From positions 868,001 to 932,000 of the forward strand of contig JADQAZ010000002.1 in NCBI GenBank assembly GCA_018524345.1: DNA of 64,000 nucleotides, written 5' to 3'. The translations under genes were made by a program, and so were the position numbers. The stretch is from Harenicola maris. GTDB lineage: Bacteria > Pseudomonadota > Alphaproteobacteria > Rhodobacterales > Rhodobacteraceae. The notes beneath the pieces were generated by a model. It did no database searches and was not told where the DNA came from. It worked only from the letters and a program-made list of their open reading frames with translations. Below, piece after piece: positions 48,367 to 57,737 of the stretch. Each line of letters opens with the position of its first letter. Position 1 is the first letter of the stretch.

Positions 48367-49752
48367 TTATATGGATGCGGGCGTTGGGTGCAAGCCCTGC
48401 TGTGCCGCTTTGCGGGCTGCTTGCTGTTTCTTTTTCGCAATCCGCTGTTTTTTCGCGGCATGGCGGGCGGATTTCTGGGCGCGGCGGGCGTCGCGGGCCT
48501 TGAGGCAGTGGCTGCGGGTGCGGGCGAAGGCCACGGCGAGGAGGATCATCGAGAGTGTGCCCGCCACCTGCGGCAGCAGCGCCGAGGGGGTGAGGGGCAG
48601 CAAGAGCCCGAGGGCGAAGGGGGTGATCGGGATCAGGGTGACCGCATAGATGATCGTGCCCCGTTTCCAGCCCCGATGCGCCACGATGGCGGGCAGGAAG
48701 GCGAGGGCGGGCAGGTAGTGGTAGCCCCAGCTGAGCGGCGAGACGAGGGCGAGGGTGACCACGGCGCTGGCGCAGAACAGGGGCGAGACGCCGCGTGTTG
48801 TGCTGAACCGGTAGGCCAGCACCGCGAGGGTCAGGGCCATGACGCCTGTGGACAGGGCGATGGCCCAGCCGGGTTTGGCAAGGACATGCCAGCCGAAGCG
48901 CAGGTTTTCGGGGTTCGGGTTATCGATGGCGGGGATAAATGTCATCGCGTCATGCAGGGCGAGGTTGATGATCAGGGGGTCCAGCGCATAGGTGAAATTA
49001 TTGATCATCACCGAATTCTTGATCACGGCGACCTGCGCCAGATAGGTGGCATGCAGGGGCCAGCCCGCCATGGAGATGCTGAGCAGCCCGAGGACAAGCC
49101 CCGCGGCGGCAAAGCTGGCGGCGGCGCGGTAGCGTTTCCCCGCCAGCCAGATCAGGGCAAAGAGCAGCGGGTAGAGTTTGATCGAGGCCGCGAGGGCGAG
49201 GGCGCAGCCCGCGAGGATCGGGCTTTTGTGTTGTTCGCGTTCAAAGGCCAGCACGATCAGAAAGGCGACGAGGATTTGCGGCTGGTTCTGTGCCAGAGCG
49301 ACCGAACCGGGGAGGATAAACAGCAAAAGCAGCAGGCCAAGGGCGGTGAAACAGGCCAGCGGCATGCGCCCGCGTGACATTGACCCCGCCAGCATCACCA
49401 TCAGCCCCATCAGCAGGGGGTTGAGGTTATTGGCGATGATCTGTGCGACTTCGAAGCTCATGACCGCCTGTAGTTTGGCGGCGATGGCCGCCCAAAGCGG
49501 CGGGTAGATAAAGGGGAAGATCGCGCCCTCGAACCCCTTTGCCTGCAGGTCCGGCCACCAAGCGGGGGGCGGCAGCATGGTGAAGACCGTGGTGTCATGG
49601 GGGTAGATTTGGTCGAACTGTCCAAGGGCAAAGTAATGCCCGGCAAGCCAGCTTGCCATCAGGTCAGTGGAGGGGGTGCCAGCAAATTGCCATGCGCAAT
49701 AGCTGGTGAATGCTGCAACGAGCATTAATGATATGCCGGACTGCCGGATCAT
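48367..49752 (-). CDS. GT87/DUF2029-type membrane glycosyltransferase
   Basis: A 461-aa polytopic membrane protein with about ten hydrophobic helices and a very basic C-terminal tail (KSARHAAKKQRIAKKKQQAARK). The pattern YPPLWAAIAAKLQ, ALAQNQPQILVAFLIV and SIKLYPLLFALIWLAGKR matches DUF2029 (GT87) polyprenol-dependent mannosyltransferase-like proteins. The donor is presumably a lipid-linked sugar; the acceptor is unknown. The ATG at 49752 fits the first helix. Confidence 0.82.
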   Translation of the reverse strand: MIRQSGISLMLVAAFTSYCAWQFAGTPSTDLMASWLAGHYFALGQFDQIYPHDTTVFTMLPPPAWWPDLQAKGFEGAIFPFIYPPLWAAIAAKLQAVMSFEVAQIIANNLNPLLMGLMVMLAGSMSRGRMPLACFTALGLLLLLFILPGSVALAQNQPQILVAFLIVLAFEREQHKSPILAGCALALAASIKLYPLLFALIWLAGKRYRAAASFAAAGLVLGLLSISMAGWPLHATYLAQVAVIKNSVMINNFTYALDPLIINLALHDAMTFIPAIDNPNPENLRFGWHVLAKPGWAIALSTGVMALTLAVLAYRFSTTRGVSPLFCASAVVTLALVSPLSWGYHYLPALAFLPAIVAHRGWKRGTIIYAVTLIPITPFALGLLLPLTPSALLPQVAGTLSMILLAVAFARTRSHCLKARDARRAQKSARHAAKKQRIAKKKQQAARKAAQQGLHPTPASI

Positions 49753-49834
49753 GGGGCCTGTATCGCTTCTGTGAGCTTTTTCTTTTGTTAATAGCGCATT
49801 TTTACGTATTTGGGGAAGGGTTTTTGTCCCAAGG

Positions 49835-49863
49835 CTTGACTTCGCCTCGTGCAAAGGGTCAAT
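49835..49863 (+). promoter_or_regulatory. Candidate aspS promoter
   Basis: CTTGAC (49835-49840), 17 nt, then GTCAAT (49858-49863). The -35 is consensus and the -10 is weak. It lies about 47 nt before the aspS start. Confidence 0.45.
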
Positions 49864-49909
49864 CGCCCACGACTGAACACCTATGAAACCACGGAACGGA
49901 GCCCCCAAC

Positions 49910-51766
49910 ATGCATGCATATCGTAGCCACACCTGTGCCGGACTGCGGGCCGATAATGTTGGCGATAGCGTTCGCCTGTCGGGCTGGGTTCACCGTGTGC
50001 GGGACCATGGCGGGATTTTGTTTATCGACCTGCGCGACCACTACGGGATTACGCAGGTGTTGTGTGACCCTGACAGCCCCGTCTTTGCCGAGGTGGAAAA
50101 GGTGCGTTCCGAGTGGTGCATTCGGATTGACGGCACGGTCAAGGCGCGGGACCCCGAGTTGGTCAATTCCAAGATCCCGACCGGCGAGGTTGAGGTCTTT
50201 GTGCGCGATCTGGAGATTCTGGGCGATGTGAAGGGCGACCTGCCGCTGATGGTGTTTGGCGATCAGGAATACCCTGAGGAGACCCGCCTGAAGTATCGAT
50301 TCCTTGATCTGCGCCGCGAGGCGATGCAGCGCAACATGACCCTGCGCTCCGACGTGGTGGCCAGCATCCGCAAGCGGATGTGGGACCGTGAGTTCCGCGA
50401 GTATCAGACGCCGATTATCACGGCCTCTTCCCCTGAGGGTGCGCGCGATTTCCTGGTGCCCAGCCGTTTGCATCCGGGCAAGTTCTATGCCCTGCCGCAG
50501 GCGCCGCAGCAGTTCAAACAGCTGTTGATGGTGTCCGGCTTTGACAAGTATTTCCAGATTGCGCCCTGTTTCCGCGACGAAGACCCGCGGGCCGACCGTT
50601 CGCCGACGGATTTCTATCAGCTTGACCTCGAGATGTCCTTTGTCGAGCAGCAGGACGTGTTTGACACGATCGAGCCTGTTCTGGCCGGTGTGTTCGAGGA
50701 ATTCGGCGGCGGCAAGAAGGTGGACCGCAACTGGGAGCAGATTTCCTATCGTGATGCGGCGCTTTGGTATGGGTCGGACAAGCCCGACCTGCGCAACCCG
50801 ATCAAGATGCAGGTTGTGTCCGAGCATTTCAAAGGCTCCGGCTTTGCGATTTTCGCCAAGCTGCTGGAGCAAGAGGGCACCGAGGTGCGGGCCATTCCGG
50901 CGCCGACCGGCGGCAGCCGCAAGTTCTGTGATCGGATGAACGCCTTTGCCCAGAAAGAGGGCCTGCCGGGGATGGGCTATATCTTCTGGCGCGAGAAGAC
51001 CGCCGATGCGGTGGCGCAGGAGCTGGGTATTCCGGTGAAGGAAGCGCAGGCGAAGTTGAAATCGGGTGAGGTCGAGGGCGGCATGGAAGCCGCGGGCCCG
51101 CTGGCCAAGAACATCGGGCCGGAGCGCACAGAGGCGATCCGCCAGCAGCTTGGCCTTGAGGTTGGCGATGCGGCCTTCTTCCTTGGCGGCAAGCCCAAGG
51201 CCTTCGAAGCCGTTGCAGGCCGTGCGCGGGTTGTGATCGGCGACGAGCTTGGCCTGACGGATCAGGACCGCTTTGCCTTTGCATGGATCGTGGATTTCCC
51301 GATCTACGAGAAGGACGAGGAAACCGGCAAGATCGATTTCGAGCACAACCCGTTCTCCATGCCCCAAGGCGGGATGGAGGCCCTGAACGGCGATCCTTTG
51401 GAAGTGCTGGGTTATCAGTATGACCTTGCCTGTAACGGCTATGAGCTGGTCTCCGGTGCGATCCGGAACCACCGGCCCGAGATCATGTTCAAGGCCTTTG
51501 AAATTGCCGGTTACGGCGAGGAAGAGGTGCGCAAGCGGTTCGGCGGGATGGTCAATGCCTTTACCTATGGCGCGCCGCCCCACGGTGGCTGTGCGGCGGG
51601 GATCGACCGGATTGTGATGCTGCTGGCCGGGCAGGACAATATCCGCGAGGTGATCCTGTTCCCGATGAACCAGCGTGCCGAAGACCTGATGATGGATGCG
51701 CCGAGCGATCCGACAAACGAGCAGCTGCGTGAGCTTGGTTTGCGGGTGCTGCCGCCGGAAAGCTAA
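49910..51766 (+). CDS. aspS: Aspartyl-tRNA synthetase
   Basis: Class IIb synthetase charging tRNA with Asp. The 618-aa protein has an N-terminal OB anticodon domain ([26 protein letters not shown]), catalytic motif 2 [24 protein letters not shown], the bacterial GAD insertion (about 300-420) and motif 3 [19 protein letters not shown]. The ATG at 49910 follows GGAG and matches the family N-terminus MHAYRSHTC. Whether it also aminoacylates tRNA-Asn cannot be read from sequence alone. Confidence 0.97.
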   Translation: MHAYRSHTCAGLRADNVGDSVRLSGWVHRVRDHGGILFIDLRDHYGITQVLCDPDSPVFAEVEKVRSEWCIRIDGTVKARDPELVNSKIPTGEVEVFVRDLEILGDVKGDLPLMVFGDQEYPEETRLKYRFLDLRREAMQRNMTLRSDVVASIRKRMWDREFREYQTPIITASSPEGARDFLVPSRLHPGKFYALPQAPQQFKQLLMVSGFDKYFQIAPCFRDEDPRADRSPTDFYQLDLEMSFVEQQDVFDTIEPVLAGVFEEFGGGKKVDRNWEQISYRDAALWYGSDKPDLRNPIKMQVVSEHFKGSGFAIFAKLLEQEGTEVRAIPAPTGGSRKFCDRMNAFAQKEGLPGMGYIFWREKTADAVAQELGIPVKEAQAKLKSGEVEGGMEAAGPLAKNIGPERTEAIRQQLGLEVGDAAFFLGGKPKAFEAVAGRARVVIGDELGLTDQDRFAFAWIVDFPIYEKDEETGKIDFEHNPFSMPQGGMEALNGDPLEVLGYQYDLACNGYELVSGAIRNHRPEIMFKAFEIAGYGEEEVRKRFGGMVNAFTYGAPPHGGCAAGIDRIVMLLAGQDNIREVILFPMNQRAEDLMMDAPSDPTNEQLRELGLRVLPPES

Positions 51767-51770
51767 GGCG

Positions 51771-52271
51771 ATGGACCTTTATCACCAATCTGTGCCGGTG
51801 TTTCGCCATTACCTGTCCCAAGCCGAGGGCTTGGTTCGGGTGGCGGGGGAGCGGCCCGAGGTGTTCGAGGCCCGGCTTGTGCCCGGGATGCTGACCTGTG
51901 CGCAGCAATTCGCCAGCGCGGCGGGCTTTGCCCTGCGCGGGACGCTGCCCCTGATCGGGCGGCCCGTGCCGGAGTTTCCCGATCTGCCCTTGAACCGGGA
52001 CGGGTTGCTTAACCGCATTGACCAGACGGCGCGCGCCCTGCGGGCCCTGTCGCCTGAGGATTTCGCGGGGGCGGAGGCGCGGGTGGTGGAGCATCAGGCC
52101 GGTTTTGCGGAGCTGAGCCAGGACGGGCAGACCTATCTGACGCTGTTTGCCCTGCCGAATTTCTTTTTCCACCTGTCGGCGGGCTTTGCCCTGATGCGGC
52201 AATCGGGGCTTGAGGTTGGCAAGGGGGATTTCGACGGGCTGCATGACTATCCGCGCGGGTTCCGCCTCTAG
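51771..52271 (+). CDS. DUF1993 family protein
   Basis: A 166-aa DinB-like helical protein (DUF1993): MDLYHQSVPVFRHYLSQAEGLVRVAG, FEARLVPGMLTCAQQFASAAGFALRG, and FALPNFFFHLSAGFALMRQSGLEVGKGDFDG. It is probably a metal-dependent member of the DinB superfamily; function unknown. It starts 4 nt after the aspS stop, so it is likely cotranscribed. Confidence 0.9.
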   Translation: MDLYHQSVPVFRHYLSQAEGLVRVAGERPEVFEARLVPGMLTCAQQFASAAGFALRGTLPLIGRPVPEFPDLPLNRDGLLNRIDQTARALRALSPEDFAGAEARVVEHQAGFAELSQDGQTYLTLFALPNFFFHLSAGFALMRQSGLEVGKGDFDGLHDYPRGFRL

Positions 52272-52410
52272 GCTCAGGACCCTAGCGGCGCATTGCGGGA
52301 ACGGGGTGCGGGCAATTCCCCGCCCATGCTGTGCGGCAATGGGTTATTCTTTGCGGGGAAATCCCCTATCTTATCTGTAGTCCTGCGGGTGAGCGTAAAG
52401 GAGGCCTTGC

Positions 52411-53787
52411 GTGGCATTTGATCCGACAATTGCGGCGATCCGGTTCGGGTCCGGCCTGCATCCGCAGCTGCCTGCGCCGAAGAGCGCGGGCGCGATGCTG
52501 AAGCTTTTGCGCGGGCCGGATGTGATGGCAAAGGCCTTTCCCATTCCTGTTTACGGCGATCTGATGCCCGAGGCGCATCGTCTGCGCGAGCTGGCCCGGG
52601 CGCGCAAGAAGCTGGGCAAGCGCACGCCCAAGATGGAGGCGGAGGTCAAGCTGATCCGCGCCAATGACCGCGAGCGCAATGCCATGATGCTGCGCCATCT
52701 GATTGCGCGTAACCTTGATACCGAGGACGGGTTTCGCGAGCGGCTGTTGCGGTTCTGGGCCGATCATTTCACCGTAAAGGGGCGCGGCGGGATCACCCGC
52801 AACAATGTGGGCACCTATGTGGAGGATGCCCTGCGTGGGCGGATCACGGGGCGTTTTGGCGATATGCTGAAGGCGGTTGTGACCCATCCGATGATGCTCG
52901 TGTTTCTGGATCAGCCGCGCTCTGTCGGGCCGAACAGTTTTATTGCCGGGCGCACGCCGCGGCGGGGGTTGAACGAGAACCTCGCGCGGGAGGTTCTGGA
53001 GCTGCACACCCTTGGGGTCGGCGGGCGTTATACCCAGAAGGATGTGCGCGAGTTGGCCGAGGTGTTTGCCGGGATGAGCCAGAATATCGACAAGGGGTTC
53101 AACTATATGACCCGCGGCGGCGAGCCGGGGGCGGAGGTTGTTCTGGGCCGGTCTTACGGCGGGGAGGACCCGAAGGTGGAGGACATCTATGCGGTGTTGC
53201 ATGACCTTGCCCTGCATCCCGACACGGCGCGCCATGTCAGCCGCAAGCTGGTGGTGCATTTCGTTTCCGACACGCCCGATGCGGGGATGGTGGAGGAGAT
53301 GGCGGCGGAGTGGCAGCGCACAGACGGGGATTTGATGGCGGTTTACAGCGTGATGCTGAACCATCCGGCGGCTTTTGCCGGGCCATTGACCAAGGCCAAG
53401 CAACCGATTGATTTTGTATGCTCTGCCCTTAGGGCGCTGGGCGTGCCGGGGGCGGAGGTTGCGGCCCTGAACCTTGGGCGGACGCGGCGCAATCTGGCGG
53501 GGCCGATGATTTTGATGGGGCAGCATTGGGAGCATCCCGTTGGCCCCGATGGCTGGCCCGAGGACGAGGCCCATTGGATCACGCCGCAGGGCCTCGCGGC
53601 GCGGATTTCATGGGCGATGCGGCTGGCGAGCGATCAGCGCAAGACCCTGCCTGATCCGCGCGACTTCGTGGGGCAGGCCCTTGGGGATCTGGCCTCGGAG
53701 CCGGTGCATTTCGCGGCCAAGGCGGCAGAGACACGGATGGAAGGGATCGGGGTGATTTTGTCCTCCCCCGATTTCCAGAAACGATAG
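52411..53787 (+). CDS. DUF1800 family protein
   Basis: A 458-aa protein of the DUF1800 family. Hallmarks are RERLLRFWADHFTV, NVGTYVEDALRGRITGRFGDMLKAVVTHPMMLVFLDQ, and NENLAREVLELHTLGVGGRYTQKDVRELAEVFAGM. The start is GTG at 52411, preceded by AAAGGAGG. No signal peptide is obvious. It precedes a Tat-exported DUF1501 protein by 10 nt; the two families usually occur together and are thought to act jointly, but no reaction is known. Confidence 0.93.
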   Translation: MAFDPTIAAIRFGSGLHPQLPAPKSAGAMLKLLRGPDVMAKAFPIPVYGDLMPEAHRLRELARARKKLGKRTPKMEAEVKLIRANDRERNAMMLRHLIARNLDTEDGFRERLLRFWADHFTVKGRGGITRNNVGTYVEDALRGRITGRFGDMLKAVVTHPMMLVFLDQPRSVGPNSFIAGRTPRRGLNENLAREVLELHTLGVGGRYTQKDVRELAEVFAGMSQNIDKGFNYMTRGGEPGAEVVLGRSYGGEDPKVEDIYAVLHDLALHPDTARHVSRKLVVHFVSDTPDAGMVEEMAAEWQRTDGDLMAVYSVMLNHPAAFAGPLTKAKQPIDFVCSALRALGVPGAEVAALNLGRTRRNLAGPMILMGQHWEHPVGPDGWPEDEAHWITPQGLAARISWAMRLASDQRKTLPDPRDFVGQALGDLASEPVHFAAKAAETRMEGIGVILSSPDFQKR

Positions 53788-53797
53788 GAGCCGGGAC

Positions 53798-55036
53798 ATG
53801 AGCATGACTTCACGGCGGAATTTCTTGCTGCGCGGGGCGGCGATTGGCTGTTCGGCGGCGGCCTCGCCCCTGTTGACGCCGATGACCTTTGCGGCGGCCC
53901 CTTGGGATGCGCGGTTGGTGGTGATCATCCTGCGCGGCGGGATGGACGGGATTGATGTGGTGCAGCCCTACGGCGACCGCGATGCGGCGGGCCTGCGCCC
54001 GACATTGGGCATGGGCGAGGGGGCGGGGGCATCCGACCTTGACGGGTTCTTTGCCCTGCATCCGGGGCTGTCGGAGTTGATGCCCCTGTGGAAGGCCGGC
54101 GAGCTGGGCTTTGCCCATGCGGTTTCCACGCCCTATCGCGACAAGCGGAGCCATTTTGACGGGCAGGATTTGCTCGAGGCGGGGACCGGATTTGACGTGA
54201 TGGCCAAGGAAAAGCGCGATGGCTGGCTGAACCGGATGTTGCAGACCATTCCGGGGATCGAGGCCGAGACAGCCTATGCCATCGGGCGCGAGGACCAGCT
54301 GGTTCTGACCGGGGCGGCGGCGGTGGCGAACTGGGCGCCGGAGACGCGTTTGAACCTGAGCCCGCAGGCGGAGCGTTTGCTTGAGCTGGTCTATCACGAT
54401 GACCCGATCTACCGCGAGGCGATTGCCGAGGCGCTTGATCTGACTGACTCCCTTGAGGCCGCGGCACAGGCGCAAGAAGAGGAAGAGATGGATGAGAGCA
54501 TGGCCGATATGGCCAATATGATGCAGGCGCGGGGCGGCAACAAAGCGCATCTGAAGCTGGCGGAATTTGCCGTGAACCGGTTGCGGCATGAGACGCGGGT
54601 GGCCTCTTTTTCCATCAACGGCTGGGACACGCACGGCGGGCAGGCGGCGGGGCTGAAGCGGGCTTTGGCCAGTTTGCAGGATGTGATTTTGGCGATGAAG
54701 GCGGGGCTTGGGCCCGTCTGGGGCAAGACGACGATCATTGCCATGACGGAGTTTGGCCGCACCGCGCGGGAGAATGGCACCCGCGGCACCGATCACGGCA
54801 CCGGCGGCACGATGGTGATGGCGGGCGGTGCGCTTCGGGGCGGGAAGGTTTATGGCCAGTGGCCGGGATTGGCGGAGGCGGACCTTTATGCGGGGCGTGA
54901 CCTGATGCCGACGGCGGATGTGCGGGCCTATGCGGCGGCAACGATGCGCGGGCTGTTCGGCATTGAGAAGTCGTTGTTGGAGAGCAGCGTTTTCCCCGGC
55001 CTGGATATGGCGGGGGTGGATCGTTTGATCCTGTAA
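53798..55036 (+). CDS. DUF1501 family protein, Tat-exported
   Basis: A 412-aa alkaline-phosphatase-like (sulfatase-fold) protein. The Tat signal SRRNFLLRG at residues 5-13 precedes a hydrophobic stretch ending near FAAAP. The domain includes VVIILRGGMDGIDVVQPYGD, the SHFDGQDLLEAG segment and SINGWDTHGGQAAGLKRAL with TEFGRTARENGTRGTDHGTGG, where His and Asp residues probably bind metal. It pairs with DUF1800 upstream. Substrate unknown. Confidence 0.93.
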   Translation: MSMTSRRNFLLRGAAIGCSAAASPLLTPMTFAAAPWDARLVVIILRGGMDGIDVVQPYGDRDAAGLRPTLGMGEGAGASDLDGFFALHPGLSELMPLWKAGELGFAHAVSTPYRDKRSHFDGQDLLEAGTGFDVMAKEKRDGWLNRMLQTIPGIEAETAYAIGREDQLVLTGAAAVANWAPETRLNLSPQAERLLELVYHDDPIYREAIAEALDLTDSLEAAAQAQEEEEMDESMADMANMMQARGGNKAHLKLAEFAVNRLRHETRVASFSINGWDTHGGQAAGLKRALASLQDVILAMKAGLGPVWGKTTIIAMTEFGRTARENGTRGTDHGTGGTMVMAGGALRGGKVYGQWPGLAEADLYAGRDLMPTADVRAYAAATMRGLFGIEKSLLESSVFPGLDMAGVDRLIL

Positions 55037-55045
55037 TCGCCGCGG

Positions 55046-55156
55046 TTAGCCGATGGCGGTTGCGGCCACGGCGAAGAAAAGCGAGCCTGCGCCGGCGCCC
55101 AGAACGATCCAGTCGACGGAGAGTGCGGAAACGGTGCGTTTTGCGATTTCGGTCAT
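55046..55156 (-). CDS. Predicted 36-aa membrane microprotein
   Basis: The frame encodes a short basic start (MTEIAKRTVSALS) and one transmembrane helix (VDWIVLGAGAGSLFFAVAATAIG) to the stop. AAGGA lies 8 nt ahead of the ATG. The VDWIVLGAG segment resembles the helix of small Flp-pilin-like Roseobacter proteins. It is convergent with the DUF1501 gene, 9 nt away. Called from ribosome site, composition and resemblance; function unknown. Confidence 0.58.
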   Translation of the reverse strand: MTEIAKRTVSALSVDWIVLGAGAGSLFFAVAATAIG

Positions 55157-55324
55157 GGCAGCATCCTTATGGTAACGAGCGGTGGTTCGGCAGAAGCGCG
55201 AAGGCAACGCCGGGCCCCTAAGGATTGGCGGCGAAATAAGGCAATTTACTGGCAGGACTTGGCCAAAGCCGGTGTGCTTTGAGGGCTTCCCTGCGGCAAG
55301 TCATGAGAATAGAAGCGATTTACC

Positions 55325-56056
55325 ATGGATAGGTTTACAAACTCTGATCGCCCCGCTCTGGGGGCAGAGGTGCCGGGCTTTGCCCCGCCGCCGGTTCCGG
55401 ATGGCAGCCCTCTTGAGGGGGCGTTCTGCCGGTTGGAAAAGCTCTCGGCAGATGAGCATGCCGCCGCCTTGTTCAAGGCGAATGCGCCCGCACCGCAGAT
55501 GTGGGATTACATGCCGGTGGGGCCCTTTGCCTCGGCGGCGCAGTATCACCGCTGGATGCGGGAGGCATCGGCGGGGGCGGATCCGTTGCATTATGCGATC
55601 TGGTGCAAGGATGCGGGCGCTTGGGGCGGATCAGCGAGCTTTTTGCGGATCAAGCCGCAGGCAGGGTCGATCGAGCTTGGTTATATCGCGCTCTCGCCTG
55701 TTTTGCAGCGCAGCCGTGCGGCGACAGAGGCGTTTTTCCTGATGATGGATTGGGCCTTTGGCGCCGGATACAGGCGGTTTGAATGGAAGTGCAATGCCTT
55801 AAACATGCCCTCGCGCCGAGCGGCGCAGCGGCTTGGTCTGACCTATGAGGGGGTGTTCCGGCAGGCCGATGTGGTCAAGGGGCGCAATCGGGATACGGCG
55901 TGGTTTGCCGCGATTGACAGCGAGTGGCCCGCCCTGCGCGAGGCCTTTGCGGCGTGGTTGGCGCCCTCGAATTTTGACGCCTCGGGCCAGCAGCGGGAGC
56001 GGCTGGGTGATTTGACGGGGCTGGTGCGCCAAGGGGGCGATCCGGCACTGGGCTAG
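55325..56056 (+). CDS. GNAT-family acetyltransferase (RimJ/RimL-like)
   Basis: A 243-aa N-acetyltransferase. The acetyl-CoA fold spans about 35-195, with IELGYIALSPVLQRSRAATEAFFLMMDWAFGAGYRRFEWKCNALNMPSRRAAQRLGLTYEGVFRQ. This motif pattern is that of RimJ/L-type enzymes that modify N-terminal or amino substrates. A 40-residue N-terminal extension is of unknown role. Monocistronic. Confidence 0.9.
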   Translation: MDRFTNSDRPALGAEVPGFAPPPVPDGSPLEGAFCRLEKLSADEHAAALFKANAPAPQMWDYMPVGPFASAAQYHRWMREASAGADPLHYAIWCKDAGAWGGSASFLRIKPQAGSIELGYIALSPVLQRSRAATEAFFLMMDWAFGAGYRRFEWKCNALNMPSRRAAQRLGLTYEGVFRQADVVKGRNRDTAWFAAIDSEWPALREAFAAWLAPSNFDASGQQRERLGDLTGLVRQGGDPALG

Positions 56057-56093
56057 CTGGCAATTCGGCTGGCTGGCGCTTTGGTGGCTGGTA

Positions 56094-56846
56094 TCAGAAG
56101 CTGCAGGGGCGCGGGCCGAAGGCATTGGTGACAAGGGCGGTCAGCGCCTTGATCGCCGTTTGCGAGGCGCCCTGTTCATTGGCCGATTTGCGGATGCTTT
56201 CGACCTTGTTTTCCAGCGCCTCATCCCCAGCGGTGCGAGCGAGGGAGGCGAGGAACTGTGCGCCGTATTCGGCGCGGTCGCGTGTTGGGGTTGCCTCGGA
56301 GGCCAGATGACGGCGCAGGGCCTTGAGGTCATCATGCAGGGCGAGGGGGTCTGGCTGCACGGTTTCGTTCGACACGGCGCGCAGGCCCGTGGGGCCGAGG
56401 GGCGGGAAATGGGCGAGGATCGCCTGTTGGAACACCGCGATGCTGGCCAGTGGTTTGGGCAGGAAGCCGTCTGCGCCTGCGGTCAGGCTCTCGCCCTCCA
56501 GCGTGTCATCGCCCGATGTGGCAATGATGATGGGCGCATTGGGTGCTGAGTTTTTCAGGGTTGCGATCAGGTCCAGCCCGGAGCCGTCAGGCAGGCCGAG
56601 GTCGGCGATGATGACATCGGGGCAATAGGTGGTCAGGTGCCGGTGCGCGGCCTTGAGGCTGTCGGCGCGGCGGATGCGGGCGCCGGAGCGCAGGCAGAGC
56701 AGGCGTATGGCGTCGGCGGCAAAGCGGCTGTCCTCGATCACCAGAACGGTCAGGCCGGCAAGGGGGCGTTCTGCGGTGGGGCGGCTGAGTGGAGCGGCGA
56801 GATCACCGCACCCGAGCGTTGGGGGTTTGCGTGTTGTGACTTGCAT
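56094..56846 (-). CDS. Response regulator receiver protein with unusual helical tail
   Basis: A 250-aa protein with a receiver domain at about 30-145: acidic pair Glu38-Asp39, phosphoacceptor Asp82 (ADLGLPDGSG), Thr110/Ser111 and Lys131 (LPKP). The C-terminal 105 residues are helical (DDLKALRRHLASEATPTRDRAEYGAQFLASLARTAGDEALE) without a helix-turn-helix or enzyme motif. They could be an Hpt-like or dimerisation domain. No histidine kinase lies nearby. Output unknown. Confidence 0.88.
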   Translation of the reverse strand: MQVTTRKPPTLGCGDLAAPLSRPTAERPLAGLTVLVIEDSRFAADAIRLLCLRSGARIRRADSLKAAHRHLTTYCPDVIIADLGLPDGSGLDLIATLKNSAPNAPIIIATSGDDTLEGESLTAGADGFLPKPLASIAVFQQAILAHFPPLGPTGLRAVSNETVQPDPLALHDDLKALRRHLASEATPTRDRAEYGAQFLASLARTAGDEALENKVESIRKSANEQGASQTAIKALTALVTNAFGPRPCSF

Positions 56847-57018
56847 GCCTGAACTCCTGTATACATGTGGACGTTGTCTCGTTTTACCCTGCGATTCCCT
56901 AAGAAGGCGTAAAGATTCTACGGGCGTAAAATATAAAGCCGCGACTTTGCGCCGTCTTCTCTTGGTGGCTGGGGCGGGTTAAGTGGGGTGAAATGAACCC
57001 CGATGTGAGGAGGCCGAT

Positions 57019-57423
57019 ATGATCGGACGTTTGAACCATGTGGCGATTGCCGTGCCCGATCTGGAGGCCGCGAGCGCCCAGTATCGCAACACCCTTGGGG
57101 CCGAGGTTGGCCCGCCGCAGGACGAGCCCGATCACGGGGTGACGGTTGTGTTCATCACCCTGCCCAACACCAAGATCGAGCTGCTCTATCCTATGGGCGA
57201 GGACAGCCCGATTGCGGGGTTTCTGGCGAAAAATCCGGCGGGGGGGATTCACCACATCTGTTACGAGGTTGAGGATATCATGGCCGCGCGGGATCATCTG
57301 CTGGCCGAGGGCGCGCGGGTTCTGGGCAGCGGCGAGCCGAAGATTGGCGCCCATGGCAAGCCTGTGCTCTTCCTTCACCCGAAGGATTTCAACGGCTGCT
57401 TGGTCGAGTTGGAGCAGGTCTGA
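57019..57423 (+). CDS. mce: Methylmalonyl-CoA epimerase
   Basis: Interconverts (R)- and (S)-methylmalonyl-CoA in propionate and ethylmalonyl-CoA metabolism. The 134-aa vicinal-oxygen-chelate protein has the metal ligands in RLNHVAIAVPDLEAA, GIHHICYEV and the terminal FNGCLVELEQ. The stop shares a base with the DUF1467 start (TGATG). Confidence 0.96.
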   Translation: MIGRLNHVAIAVPDLEAASAQYRNTLGAEVGPPQDEPDHGVTVVFITLPNTKIELLYPMGEDSPIAGFLAKNPAGGIHHICYEVEDIMAARDHLLAEGARVLGSGEPKIGAHGKPVLFLHPKDFNGCLVELEQV

Positions 57424-57737
57424 TGGCGGTTACATCGGCATTGGTGCTGTTTGCGGTGATCTGGTTCATGGTGATGTTCATCATGCTGCCGATCGGGATG
57501 CGGACGCAGGGCGATGAGGGCGAGGTCGTGCCCGGCACGATGAAATCCTCGCCCGTGAACCTGAATATCAAGCGCAAAATGTGGCAGGTGACGGGCGTGA
57601 CTGTTGCCCTTTGGGCGATCACGTCGGGGATCATCCTGTCGGGGTGGATCAGCGTTTCGGATTTTGACCTGTTCAGCCGGTTCGGGCCGGGGTCCTCTCC
57701 TGTCTTTGAGGCTCCAGCCGATGGAACTGATGGGTAA
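57423..57737 (+). CDS. DUF1467 family membrane protein
   Basis: A 104-aa protein with two transmembrane helices (about 6-27 and 56-78) joined by PIGMRTQGDEGEVVPGTMKSSPVNLNIKRK, the DUF1467 signature. The family regularly follows mce in alphaproteobacteria; the function is unknown. The last 65 nt overlap the convergent cysZ-like gene. Confidence 0.9.
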   Translation: MAVTSALVLFAVIWFMVMFIMLPIGMRTQGDEGEVVPGTMKSSPVNLNIKRKMWQVTGVTVALWAITSGIILSGWISVSDFDLFSRFGPGSSPVFEAPADGTDG

